Source: Akkermansiaceae bacterium
Lineage (GTDB): Bacteria > Verrucomicrobiota > Verrucomicrobiia > Verrucomicrobiales > Akkermansiaceae
Assembly (NCBI GenBank): GCA_024233115.1
Contig: JACKQB010000011.1
Coordinates: forward strand, 1 to 42,572
DNA length: 42,572 bases
Direction: 5' to 3'
Shown: piece by piece, positions 17,366 to 26,189 of the stretch
Numbering within the stretch: position 1 is the stretch's first letter
Layout: every line of letters begins with the position of its first letter
Translations under genes and position numbers: made by a program
Notes under the pieces: generated by a model
The model's input: the letters and a program-made list of their open reading frames with translations, nothing else
Told to the model about the DNA's origin: nothing
Databases searched by the model: none

Positions 17366-20300
17366 CTACAGTGTGCTTGCCTTGACCCGGTAGAATTTTA
17401 TGTCATCGGTGTCTGATGGAGTGAATACAAGATTACCACCGTTTCCAATGACCGGGTCTTGACCTGAAACAGGTGCCCAGGCATCGGTGATGCCTAGATC
17501 GTCCGACTCGTAGAGCGTGTATTGTCTATTTGGCGAAGTGTCCGGGACCGTGATGTCGTAGTTGTCCGGTGAGGTTGCCTCAATAGACTTGATTCTCAGG
17601 TGTGAGCTGGAATTGTTAGGGTCGGTGTCCGCCTGGTATTCCTCGGAGTTCGTTTTTCCATCCTTATCGTCGTCCTCTCCTGCGACTCCCGAAATAAAGT
17701 CATTGAAGTGGATATATTCCCAGATGTCGGGCATACCGTCGGCATCGGTGTCCGATGCCGGGGGGAGGTAGGCATTTTTGCTGTCCCAGCGGATGTAGTC
17801 GAAGGTGACATCAAAACTATTTCCAAACGTGCCTCCGGTGTAATCGCCAAGGATCATGCGTTCGTCTGCTCCTGATGAGTCGTAGCCCACGCCCGCCAGC
17901 GGAGTGAGTCTGACGTCATCCCGCCAGACGTGGTAAACACCATTGCCGGGGTCATGGGTGATCCTAAATGTGTGAAATTCGCCGTCTGTGTTATTGTGAC
18001 TGATGTTGAATGTGTTGCTGCCGTTGTCTTGAGTGCGGTCGGCATAAACTTCCACCAAGATGCGATTGCTTCCTGTGCCTAGCCAGATCATGAAGCCATT
18101 GGGGTTGGTGTTGAATTTTACTCTCGCTTCCCAAGTCCAATGACCATCGTTTTCGTCTTGCCACTCAGTAGAGGTCCCTTCTAACCAGCTTCCGCCGGAG
18201 GATGTGTTTGTGATGGTAAGGTCGCTCGTGCCGGATGGGCTTGCAGAAACACCACCGACTGTTGACCAACTGTTGATAAACGAACTTCCGTCGTAAATCT
18301 CATTACCCTCGTAGCCACGGCAGATGTCGATGAAGTCGAAAGTGACATCAAATCCGTTTCCAAAGGTTCCGCCCGTGTAGTCGCCTAATAAGAGCCGGTC
18401 ATCTGCCGCGGTCTGATCGTATGGAGCGCCTGCGGCTGGAGTCAGTAAAACGCCATCGCGCCAGAGGTGGTAGACATTCCCAGCCGGATCATGTGTCACC
18501 TTGAACGTGTGGAAATTGCCATCGAGGTTATTGTGGGAAGCATTGAAGCTGTTTGCCCCGAAGTCCTGTGTGCGGTCTCCATAGATCTCGACGAGGATGC
18601 GATGAGTGCCAGTGCCCAACCAAAGGATAAAACCATTGGCGTTTGCGTCAAATTTTAGACGGGTGCTAAGTGACCACACCCCGCTGTTGATGCCCGACCA
18701 CCCGGTGCTCGTGCCGTCGATGACGTCACCTGCACTTCCCGGGTGGTGCAGGCGAAGATCATCCAAGCCAACAGGCGTGGCTGTGATATCGCCGGTGGCT
18801 GTCCAGTTGTTGGTATAGCTTCCCGTGTTGTAAATGTCATCGCCCTCGAACTTCAGACACCCGAGGTCTTCGCCGGCCTTGGCTTCCACACCGACAGGGG
18901 ATGGGTCCGTGGTGAGCGATGGCATTTCGATGATGCCCAGCCCCCCGGAAATACGATTTCCGACATATTCCTCACCGGACGTGTTAGGGTGGATGTTGTC
19001 GTATGTTTGGCTAACAGGATCGTAGCCCGTGTTTGTTTCTATCACCCAGACGGATGAAGTAGAGGTTGACTTGGAGGCAGCGAGTGCCGGGAGTAGCGCG
19101 TTGAGAGTATCCACTGTGTTGTTAAAAGATTGATTGGTGTGCAGCGTCTCACTGATGAAGATGTTTATGTTCGCATTGGAGGACTGAAGTTGATCGATCA
19201 TCGTGCCAATGTCATCGCGCACCTGCGCGGCAGAGCTGCCTTCGGAGATATCGTTGATGCCGATCATGATGACAGCTGTGTCAGGCGTATAGGCAGTATA
19301 GGGCGTGGAAACGCCTGTGCCGCTGGCTGTGGGATCGGGAAACGGAACCGTGGCTGTAGGGCTGCTGATGTCATATTGCTGGGGGCTAGCCTGGCCGGTC
19401 CAGTTTTCAATTGTGCCTTCGCCCCTGTTGTTGCTGCGACGGTTTGCAGGGAGGGGGATACGTCCGTTGATCCAGAACGCCCGCCAGCCGAAGTGCCCGT
19501 CGTGATTGTTTTCAAATGTCTGTCCGTTGACATCCGGGGTGGTCATCGGGCTATTGAGATATCCTCCGCTAATGCTGCCAGTGAACTTGTATCCGGCTGT
19601 TGTGCTGATTGGCACCCCCTGGTCGGCAAGGTTTTTGAATACTTGGTAGCGATAGCTCGGGTTGTCGCCATTGCCTCCCTGGGTGATCGAGTCGCCGATG
19701 AAAACAAGCTTGCCGTAGTGACGAGCGACGATTCCCGAGTTCAGAAAAGTCTGGGCGAAACGATTTCCGAGGACGATTTTGGCTGCCTTGTTCAGGTGTA
19801 GGTTATCTGGAGCCAGATTGCTTTGTTGATCCAGGTTCTCAAAATAATCGATGTAGCTTGTACTCGCTGCGATAGTAGCTTGGTTCGTCCGCGTGGTATC
19901 GTCATCAGCATTTCCCTGTGCCGTGATTCCAGCGCAGACGGTGTGCATAGATGCCGCATTGCTGAGGTCTGCACGTAGGTTGTCGGTAAGGGCTTTCAAG
20001 CGTGTACCAGCAGCAGCGGCTTCGGTGCTGTTGTCACTTTCGCCTTGCAGGTAAAGCAGGCCCACGATTTCAAAGGTATGGCCATTGTTGGTCAGTTCCG
20101 TGGTTGCCGTATTCACCGTCGCTATCACGTGGTCATACATATGGTCGTCCACTGAGTTTTTCAGCCAGTAGGTGTTTCCACCGCCGCCCCGGCTTGCCTT
20201 GATGATGCCGAAGTTCCTGACACCTGCACGGTAGAGCGTGCGACCAAATTCCATTTCCGGCCCCCAGTGAGTGGCACTGCCGGCATAGACCCCACCCTGT

Positions 20301-20545
20301 TGATCTTGGAGCGTGGTGAAAACTCCACCCGATGTGCCGATGGTGGTCGTGGCATTCTCCACGTTATGCCAGAAAAATTTTACATGCTGGTCAGCGGGGT
20401 CAGTGCCCGATGTGGGATCGGTTTCCCCGCCATTGGTGGTTCCCAGGGAGTTTGACTGACCGGTCAGGACAAAGAGCTTGTAGTGGGTCGCTTGGGCGAC
20501 TGTTGAGAACAGGATAAATAGGAACAGGGGCAGCAGCGGTCTCAT
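17366..20545 (-). CDS. Two-headed secreted SGNH/sialate-esterase with two ConA-like domains
   Basis: A 1059-residue exported protein with a signal peptide (1-19). The first hydrolase domain (about 20-272) is of the sialate O-acetylesterase (SASA) type: TGQSNS with the nucleophile Ser, YLQGESD, and DNLHLN carrying Asp/His. The second is an SGNH/GDSL hydrolase (about 280-545) with FIGDSITQ, MIGINDIS and DNIHPN. Both catalytic sets look intact. Two tandem ConA/LamG-like repeats of about 170 residues follow (FILWLGTGTHRILVEIYGDRTQD and FMIWLGTGSNRILVEVYADRTQD begin matching stretches; each repeat ends near GDYTGGTFGN.FDVTFD). A TSP3-like Ca-binding linker and a C-terminal beta-domain ending in FYRV complete it. 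It probably removes O-acetyl groups from sialic acids or other sugars so that the sialidases can act. It is divergent from GH20 across a degenerate operator. Confidence 0.88.
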   Translation of the reverse strand: MRPLLPLFLFILFSTVAQATHYKLFVLTGQSNSLGTTNGGETDPTSGTDPADQHVKFFWHNVENATTTIGTSGGVFTTLQDQQGGVYAGSATHWGPEMEFGRTLYRAGVRNFGIIKASRGGGGNTYWLKNSVDDHMYDHVIATVNTATTELTNNGHTFEIVGLLYLQGESDNSTEAAAAGTRLKALTDNLRADLSNAASMHTVCAGITAQGNADDDTTRTNQATIAASTSYIDYFENLDQQSNLAPDNLHLNKAAKIVLGNRFAQTFLNSGIVARHYGKLVFIGDSITQGGNGDNPSYRYQVFKNLADQGVPISTTAGYKFTGSISGGYLNSPMTTPDVNGQTFENNHDGHFGWRAFWINGRIPLPANRRSNNRGEGTIENWTGQASPQQYDISSPTATVPFPDPTASGTGVSTPYTAYTPDTAVIMIGINDISEGSSAAQVRDDIGTMIDQLQSSNANINIFISETLHTNQSFNNTVDTLNALLPALAASKSTSTSSVWVIETNTGYDPVSQTYDNIHPNTSGEEYVGNRISGGLGIIEMPSLTTDPSPVGVEAKAGEDLGCLKFEGDDIYNTGSYTNNWTATGDITATPVGLDDLRLHHPGSAGDVIDGTSTGWSGINSGVWSLSTRLKFDANANGFILWLGTGTHRILVEIYGDRTQDFGANSFNASHNNLDGNFHTFKVTHDPAGNVYHLWRDGVLLTPAAGAPYDQTAADDRLLLGDYTGGTFGNGFDVTFDFIDICRGYEGNEIYDGSSFINSWSTVGGVSASPSGTSDLTITNTSSGGSWLEGTSTEWQDENDGHWTWEARVKFNTNPNGFMIWLGTGSNRILVEVYADRTQDNGSNTFNISHNNTDGEFHTFRITHDPGNGVYHVWRDDVRLTPLAGVGYDSSGADERMILGDYTGGTFGNSFDVTFDYIRWDSKNAYLPPASDTDADGMPDIWEYIHFNDFISGVAGEDDDKDGKTNSEEYQADTDPNNSSSHLRIKSIEATSPDNYDITVPDTSPNRQYTLYESDDLGITDAWAPVSGQDPVIGNGGNLVFTPSDTDDIKFYRVKASTL

Positions 20546-20590
20546 AGGGAAAGCGTATCATTCCGCGTGTATGAGGCAAAGGGATGCAAC

Positions 20591-20609
20591 TGGTAGGATG
20601 TCCAGACCT
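20591..20609. promoter_or_regulatory. Degenerate operator between esterase and GH20
   Basis: TGGTAGGATGTCCAGACCT keeps the 11-bp spacing and the AGACC right arm, but its last base departs from ACCA. It lies 45 bp upstream of the esterase start and 78 bp upstream of the GH20 start, a good position for joint control of the divergent pair. Confidence 0.4.
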
Positions 20610-20687
20610 TTGAATCTGTATTTCTGTTCAGGATTCTTGCTTCCTAATGGTGTGGTAGACAAGCTGCAGCACATCACAGGAAAAGAC

Positions 20688-22790
20688 ATGAAGAACGCAC
20701 TCATTACTGTAATCATCTCATTTGCAATCATTCCTTTGGTTTTCGGATCCGAGAGCATGGGTTCAACGAAGAAACTCAACCATATCTATATGTGTGGTAA
20801 GGATGGTTACAAATCATGCCGGGTCCCAGCACTGCTCCCAATGCCCCAGACGGTGGAGTGGGCCGACGGTGCTGTGGTTCTGGACAGGGTGAAATTGAAC
20901 GTTGCCCCGCTCAAAGGAAGTCCGTTTCGGGCATCTAGGATGCGTGCTGAACTGGATGCGTTGTTAAAAACGAACAAAGTGCCCGTCACTCCGGACGCCA
21001 ACAAGTCCATTACGCTTAAACTGGGTGAAATTTCCACTCCTCAACATTGGCAGGGACAGAAAGACGCGGCTTACTCTCTCACGGTGAGTCGGCAAGGTGT
21101 GGTTATCACGGCAAACACGGTGCTGGGTCTCTATCACGGTGTGCAGACACTGCGCCAACTGATCGTGCGCAAGGACGGCATGGCAAGCGTCGCGGCGTGT
21201 AAAATCCACGATTACCCCGCATTCAAAATCCGCGGACTGATGCACGATGTTGGCCGCAATTTCCAATCGATCGAACAGTTGAAAATGCAGATCGATGTTA
21301 TGGCGGCGTATAAGATGAACGTCTTTCACTGGCATCTAACGGACCATTTCGGCTGGCGGTTGGAGAGTAAGAAATACCCCGGTCTGCAATCAGCCAAAGC
21401 CTTCGGTCGGCACGCAGGTAAATTTTACACGCAAAAAGAGTTTAAGGAGATGTCCGACTACTGCTGGGCGCGCGGCATCATCATCATCCCGGAGTTTGAC
21501 TCCCCGGGGCACTCCGAGGCATTCCGCCACGGTCTCGGTATCAAGAACATGAAAGATCCGCGAGCACTGGAGGCGATGACCGGCCTGATTGATGAACTCT
21601 GCACCCTCGCTGACAAGGAGCGCATGCCCTACATCCACGTGGGCACCGACGAGGTGCGGCAGAAGGACGAGTATGTGAATGCCGGTTACCTACCGGCGCT
21701 GCACAAGGCGATCCACCGGAACGGGCGCGAGGTCATCGGCTGGTGGAAGGGGATGCTGGTGAAGGGCGACAAAAGGCAGATCCTGCAAACCTGGGCAACT
21801 TCGTCTCCGGTCAAGGGCATGCGCCATATCGACTCCCGCGCGAACTACATCAACCACCTGGAGGCGCTCGACTTTGCCCCGCGCATGTTTTTCCAGCAGC
21901 CGTGCCGGGTTCCGCATGGCGATGAGATCCACCTCGGCGGCATCCTCGCCCACTGGCCGGACAACCGGGTGGACGATGAGAGACTTTCACTGACTAACAA
22001 CCCGGTGCTGCCAGCCATGGTGGCCTACTCGGAAGCCGTCTGGAAAGGCATCGCCAGGGACCGGCCGGAGTTCTGGGCAAAGGTGCCGCCCAGGGGATCG
22101 GCGGAATACCAGGCCTTTGCCGATTTTGAAAACAGGCTTGCCGAGCAGCGGAACCGGTTTTTTGCGGGGAAACCCTTTCCCTTTGTCAAGACCCACCAGA
22201 TGGAATGGCGCTTGTTAGGGCCTGTGGCGGATAACGAAGTTACTGATCTGGAAAAGGGCATCATCAAGGATATTTATCACGCGAATAATGATGTCTATAG
22301 GTGGACCAAACCACTGCACGGCGGAGCCATCCACGTGAAGCACTTTTTCGGTTTTCCCGGTCACCTGAAGACTTTCCGAAAGGGCAAGGAGGTCGTCTGG
22401 GCAAACACCTACATCCACAGCGACAAGGATCAGAAAATTGATGCGTGGATCAGCTTCAACACCACATCATCATCCGACAACCGTGCGGGTGTGGCCAAGG
22501 CTGGGAACTGGAATGCCAACGCGTTGTGCAAGATCTGGATCAACGACCGACGTATCGATCCTCCCAAATGGAAGAACCCTGGAAAGATGGGCAAGGAGTT
22601 TGCGTTCACCGATGAAATCTACACCAGCAGGCCGCCGACAAAAATCCACCTGAAAAAAGGCTGGAACAAGGTACTTGTGAAATCAGCTCCGAGCTGGAAA
22701 TGGGTGTTTTCCTTTTCACCGGTCCAGATTCGGGACGGGCAAGTTAGAGAGGTCTCCGGCCTGAAATACTCGACCCGTCTGTCGAATTAA
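20688..22790 (+). CDS. Secreted GH20 beta-N-acetylhexosaminidase
   Basis: A 700-residue exported family 20 hexosaminidase that would remove terminal beta-GlcNAc or beta-GalNAc from glycans. The ATG at 20688 follows AGGA with good spacing and opens the signal peptide (MKNALITVIISFAIIPLVFG). A GH20b-type N-terminal domain (about 45-165) precedes the catalytic barrel, with HDVGRNFQ, FHWHLTDHFGWRLE and the catalytic Asp-Glu pair D321-E322 in HVGTDEV. A C-terminal region (about 500-700) of unassigned beta-type fold follows. Its stop overlaps the stop of the convergent ydcF-like gene by 3 bp, so no terminator separates them. Confidence 0.92.
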   Translation: MKNALITVIISFAIIPLVFGSESMGSTKKLNHIYMCGKDGYKSCRVPALLPMPQTVEWADGAVVLDRVKLNVAPLKGSPFRASRMRAELDALLKTNKVPVTPDANKSITLKLGEISTPQHWQGQKDAAYSLTVSRQGVVITANTVLGLYHGVQTLRQLIVRKDGMASVAACKIHDYPAFKIRGLMHDVGRNFQSIEQLKMQIDVMAAYKMNVFHWHLTDHFGWRLESKKYPGLQSAKAFGRHAGKFYTQKEFKEMSDYCWARGIIIIPEFDSPGHSEAFRHGLGIKNMKDPRALEAMTGLIDELCTLADKERMPYIHVGTDEVRQKDEYVNAGYLPALHKAIHRNGREVIGWWKGMLVKGDKRQILQTWATSSPVKGMRHIDSRANYINHLEALDFAPRMFFQQPCRVPHGDEIHLGGILAHWPDNRVDDERLSLTNNPVLPAMVAYSEAVWKGIARDRPEFWAKVPPRGSAEYQAFADFENRLAEQRNRFFAGKPFPFVKTHQMEWRLLGPVADNEVTDLEKGIIKDIYHANNDVYRWTKPLHGGAIHVKHFFGFPGHLKTFRKGKEVVWANTYIHSDKDQKIDAWISFNTTSSSDNRAGVAKAGNWNANALCKIWINDRRIDPPKWKNPGKMGKEFAFTDEIYTSRPPTKIHLKKGWNKVLVKSAPSWKWVFSFSPVQIRDGQVREVSGLKYSTRLSN

Positions 22791-23443
22791 CGTAGCAAAT
22801 GCGCATCGTAGCCGGCGTGGATGAGATGCTGCATGGCATCCAGTACCTCGGCAGGCACATCCTGTTCGATCATGAATCCCCGGCTGGGATACTCGATGAT
22901 GCGCTGCAGGTCGCCGATCATGATGGCGGTGACTTTTTCCTTTGGAAAGTCGGCATTGCAGTAGCTGTCAAAATCGAGCCGGGGGCTGGTGACTTGCACA
23001 TTGATTTCCGGCCACTGGGCGCGGATGGTAGCGAATGTGCGGCGCTCCATGTAGGGTTTCTGCACCGCGATGGCGGAGTTAGGATCGATGCCTCTGGACG
23101 TTAGAATTTCTTGTGTGAAGGCGACGTTTTCACCGGTGTTTGTGGACTTGTTTTCGATCAGGATGGAATCGGCGGGCACGCCGAGTTCGATGGCTCGCTT
23201 GGCAAAGAGATCGGCTTCGGGTTCAGGGAAGGAGGCCTCGGTAAAATTACCAAGACCGCCCGACATCACGATGACCGGAGCCAGCCTATCGTGCCAGAGT
23301 TCGGCAGTCCGGTCGGCGACCCGGAGATCATGGCTGCCCAAGGCCCAGATGATATCCGCCTCTTTAAGTGTGTGGCCGAGCTGATGGTAATTCCAAACCG
23401 TCGCCATGGCCCGATCAATTTCACTTTGGTGCAATGGTTTCAT
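22787..23443 (-). CDS. YdcF/DUF218-family protein
   Basis: A 218-residue cytoplasmic protein of the YdcF (DUF218) family, whose members bind S-adenosylmethionine-like ligands or act on envelope precursors; the reaction is not known. Family marks are IIWALGSHD near the N-terminus, VIVMSGG, the acidic SILIENKSTNTGENV segment and the QKPYMERRTF motif. It has no signal peptide or membrane helix, unlike membrane-bound DUF218 proteins. It begins 3 bp after the sialate esterase stop, so it is the last gene of the nan operon. A role in sialic acid use is suggested only by position. Confidence 0.85.
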   Translation of the reverse strand: MKPLHQSEIDRAMATVWNYHQLGHTLKEADIIWALGSHDLRVADRTAELWHDRLAPVIVMSGGLGNFTEASFPEPEADLFAKRAIELGVPADSILIENKSTNTGENVAFTQEILTSRGIDPNSAIAVQKPYMERRTFATIRAQWPEINVQVTSPRLDFDSYCNADFPKEKVTAIMIGDLQRIIEYPSRGFMIEQDVPAEVLDAMQHLIHAGYDAHLLR

Positions 23444-23446
23444 GGG

Positions 23447-24964
23447 CTAGAACTTGAGGCGAAAGGGAGCGGCCGGAAGTCCGGCGGCGTTGATGAGATT
23501 CGAATCGGGATTGTTTGCCCATGCGTATCGGATGGCTGTGGGGCGTCCAACTTTGGCACTTGATATTACAACCTTGTCCTCGGAAATGGTTGCCTTTGCA
23601 GGATGAAAAATATCATCGGCACCAGCCAACTCAAATGCTCGCGGACTTTTTCCATCGGATGTTGCCAAACCCACAGCATGGATGAATGTGATGGTAACGG
23701 CTCCTTGGTGGATTACATGATTGTCAGGTTCCGGTCCCCGACATGCGATTGGCTTGCCATAGGTTTGGTGGAGGGCTAATCGAGCGAGTCGGTCGCCCAC
23801 CGGTTTTTTGTCAGGCGGATGCACATTGCTCGGGTGACCGAGGTCGATCGTGACGGCCATGCCAACGTTTTTGAGATCCTTGGTAACATCGTGCTGCATT
23901 TCGCGGAACAGCGCCCACGGTCGGTTCAGTCCGGGAAGTTGCACGTGATAGAACGGAAGTGTTTCATCTTTCCAGTGGCGGCGGTATGCGTTTACCAAAG
24001 CGACGAGCTTACGGTGATTGACTTCTTTCGGGGTGGCTTTACCTGGACCTCTATCGAGGGTGGCGTTGGATTCTCCCTGGTACCAGATAATGCCTTTGAC
24101 CGGATACTGGAGCAGGGGATCGATGCCCGCTTGCCAGAGGAATGTGGGTGCGAACGGGTGGGGTGGGTCTTTGCCTTGTTCAGGATCTGCCAGCCAGTGG
24201 CTGATGTTGAGGGCGGCACGTTGCCTGCACCATTGAGGGTAGTCAGGGTTTTTCCACCATTCGCGCAGAAGCGGTTTTAGTTTTTGATCCGATGTAAACG
24301 CGTCTTCAGGCAGGTGGGCTTCGATGGGTGAGCCACCGACGGGTAGGGCGATGATGCCGACCGGGACATCGAGTTTTTCCCTGAGCATTTTGCCAAAAAA
24401 ATAGGCGACCGCTGAAAAATGAGCGGCTGAATTTTCGGTGCATGTTTGCCAGCCACCGCAACGGTAATAATTTTCGCAGTTAAGTTGAGTGAGGAAATCC
24501 CGCGAATATTTTTTGCTGTCTGGGTGGAGTGTTCCTTCATGGAGAAGTAGTCGCAAGTGTGGGTCGGCACATGATTTCAGCTCCTCCTTGCCTCCGGTGG
24601 AGTCCTTGAGCATCCATTTCATGTTCGATTGCCCGGTAGCGATCCACACTTCGCCAGCGACGAGATTCTCGCGTGTAATGGTTACACTTTCGGTTGCCAC
24701 GGTGAGAGCAAATGCACGGTAAGATGCTTTGACAGGCTTGAAAATAGCTCGCCAATTTCCCGCGGTGTCTGTCGTGACGGCTTGTGAAACCTCGGCCAGA
24801 CGCACGGTGACTTTTTTGCCTGCATCCGATGTGCCCCAGACAGTAACGGGTTTGCCTGCTTGTATGACCGCGTGATTGGTAAAAACATCAGCGAGTTTCA
24901 GCCCGGCGGTCGCCAGCGGCTGAGCGGTCAGCCAAACGCAGATAATTATATTGAAACGCAGCAT
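23447..24964 (-). CDS. Sialate O-acetylesterase (SASA family)
   Basis: A 505-residue exported esterase that removes O-acetyl groups from sialic acid. A signal peptide (about 1-20) is followed by an N-terminal beta-domain (LADVFTNHAVIQAGKPVTVWG), then the SGNH core with the nucleophile serine in ATGQSNM, the block GIIWYQGESNA, and DLGHPSNVHPPDK carrying the Asp-x-x-His-type element. A C-terminal beta-domain closes it. Length and motif order match bacterial and mammalian SIAE proteins. The start at 24964 opens the signal peptide. It has its own operator at 25015-25033, so it can be transcribed independently of the upstream nan genes, and it is translationally close to the ydcF-like gene. Confidence 0.92.
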   Translation of the reverse strand: MLRFNIIICVWLTAQPLATAGLKLADVFTNHAVIQAGKPVTVWGTSDAGKKVTVRLAEVSQAVTTDTAGNWRAIFKPVKASYRAFALTVATESVTITRENLVAGEVWIATGQSNMKWMLKDSTGGKEELKSCADPHLRLLLHEGTLHPDSKKYSRDFLTQLNCENYYRCGGWQTCTENSAAHFSAVAYFFGKMLREKLDVPVGIIALPVGGSPIEAHLPEDAFTSDQKLKPLLREWWKNPDYPQWCRQRAALNISHWLADPEQGKDPPHPFAPTFLWQAGIDPLLQYPVKGIIWYQGESNATLDRGPGKATPKEVNHRKLVALVNAYRRHWKDETLPFYHVQLPGLNRPWALFREMQHDVTKDLKNVGMAVTIDLGHPSNVHPPDKKPVGDRLARLALHQTYGKPIACRGPEPDNHVIHQGAVTITFIHAVGLATSDGKSPRAFELAGADDIFHPAKATISEDKVVISSAKVGRPTAIRYAWANNPDSNLINAAGLPAAPFRLKF

Positions 24965-25014
24965 GCTGGTGTCAGCCTAGGAAATAAATCACCGGCTTGG
25001 CGATACCACATAAG

Positions 25015-25033
25015 TGGTTGGCAATAACCACCA
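25015..25033. promoter_or_regulatory. TGGT-N11-ACCA operator, sialate esterase
   Basis: TGGTTGGCAATAACCACCA lies 50 bp upstream of the esterase start, between it and the regulator stop. The arms are exact. An overlapping shorter palindrome, TGGTTGGCAATAACCA, is also present, so the true register could be the shorter one. Confidence 0.6.
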
Positions 25034-25067
25034 GATGGTGATGTTTGTGCCCGGTTGTTGGTGGAGT

Positions 25068-26144
25068 TCAGATTTTTTGCACGCTGCCACCTGGATAGTA
25101 TTCCGGCATCAGGAGTTTTGATGGGAGGGTTTTGTTGTTTTCCAGTAGTGCGGTGGCTTTTTTGAGAACGGTGCGGGCAAAGGTCGCCGGGTCACTGTGG
25201 TAGTGGGAAATAGTCGGAGTCAGGTAAGGATACCACGGCTCGTATGAGAGGGAAATATACGAGATGTCCTGTGGGATTTTCAGCCCGTTCTGGGCGAGCC
25301 AGGAAATGGCGCTCAGGGTGTGTCGGGAACGTGTTCCTACCAGTGCGGTTGGCGGGTCCTTGAGTTTGAATGCCCTGGCGAGTACGTTCTGTGTACTGCC
25401 AGGCTCCGCCTGATCGATCATGGTGTGGACTGTGCCCGCCACATTGGATTGCTCGACGGCGCGCCGCAGGCCATCTTCCGTTGCTTTAAGTCCGGCAAGC
25501 TTGGCGTCCGGCATCAACAGGCCGACGGAGCGGTGCCCGTTGCGTGTCAGGACACCACCTGCGTGGAATGCCGACGCCTGCCAGTCTTCGTCAATGGACG
25601 GGATGTCGATTCCCACATTGGAATATCCGCGGATAATCGATGCCAGCTTGTTCTTTTGAAACCATTGCTGTACCTGCAGTGGGCACTGGTAGAGAATCCA
25701 TAAATCGAATGCATTGTCGTCAACCAGTTGTTGAAGCCTCAGAGCCGGGTTTTTGATGTGGAACACCCCGGGGCTCAAATACTCAAGTTCATACCCACGA
25801 TGGTTGAGAAGTTCGCGCAGCGTATCCAGCTCGATCAGCATCCATGGCGGTAGCTCTTGCAGTTTCTTGGGCGAGAGGAATGCGATGCGAGGCGTGCGTT
25901 TCGCTTTGTCTCCCTGCTGTTTTTTAAGAATGGATCTTCTCTGGCCGTGTGTGCGTGGTGAGACGGCTTTTTGTGATTCCAGGATGTCGAGCGCGGCCCG
26001 CAAGGTGTCGCGGCCGATTTGCAATCGGCTTGCCAGTGTGCGTTCTCCTGGAAGTGTGTCGGTCAACTCGCCGGAGCTGATCATTTCCAAAATGATTTCG
26101 GCAGTTTGTGCCGGTAGGGAATGGCGTTGGGGTAAGCGTGGCAT
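25068..26144 (-). CDS. GntR-type wHTH / LacI-type sensor transcription regulator
   Basis: A 358-residue regulator. Residues about 8-72 form a GntR-like winged helix (QTAEIILEMISSGELTDTLPGERTLASRLQIGRDTLRAALDIL). Residues about 85-355 form a LacI/periplasmic-binding-protein-like effector domain (RIAFLSPKKL, RNGHRSVGLLMPDAKL, PPTALVGTRSRHTLSAISWL, ISYISLSYEP). This hybrid resembles AraR-type regulators. It lies inside the nan operon, between the epimerase and the sialate esterase, and has a TGGT-N11-ACCA site 20 bp before its own start, which suggests autoregulation. The expected effector is sialic acid, ManNAc or a related sugar (inference). TGGT/ACCA half-sites are in keeping with GntR-type recognition, as in FadR. 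Confidence 0.9.
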   Translation of the reverse strand: MPRLPQRHSLPAQTAEIILEMISSGELTDTLPGERTLASRLQIGRDTLRAALDILESQKAVSPRTHGQRRSILKKQQGDKAKRTPRIAFLSPKKLQELPPWMLIELDTLRELLNHRGYELEYLSPGVFHIKNPALRLQQLVDDNAFDLWILYQCPLQVQQWFQKNKLASIIRGYSNVGIDIPSIDEDWQASAFHAGGVLTRNGHRSVGLLMPDAKLAGLKATEDGLRRAVEQSNVAGTVHTMIDQAEPGSTQNVLARAFKLKDPPTALVGTRSRHTLSAISWLAQNGLKIPQDISYISLSYEPWYPYLTPTISHYHSDPATFARTVLKKATALLENNKTLPSKLLMPEYYPGGSVQKI

Positions 26145-26164
26145 CAGCGCAGCCTACATCTTAC

Positions 26165-26183
26165 TGGTATTTTTATCAAACCA
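26165..26183. promoter_or_regulatory. TGGT-N11-ACCA operator, regulator (autoregulatory)
   Basis: TGGTATTTTTATCAAACCA sits in the 45-bp gap between the epimerase stop and the regulator start, 20 bp from the latter. Its flanking C and G extend the palindrome (CTGGT...ACCAG). The position suggests that the regulator controls its own synthesis. Confidence 0.7.
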
Positions 26184-26189
26184 GAAATT

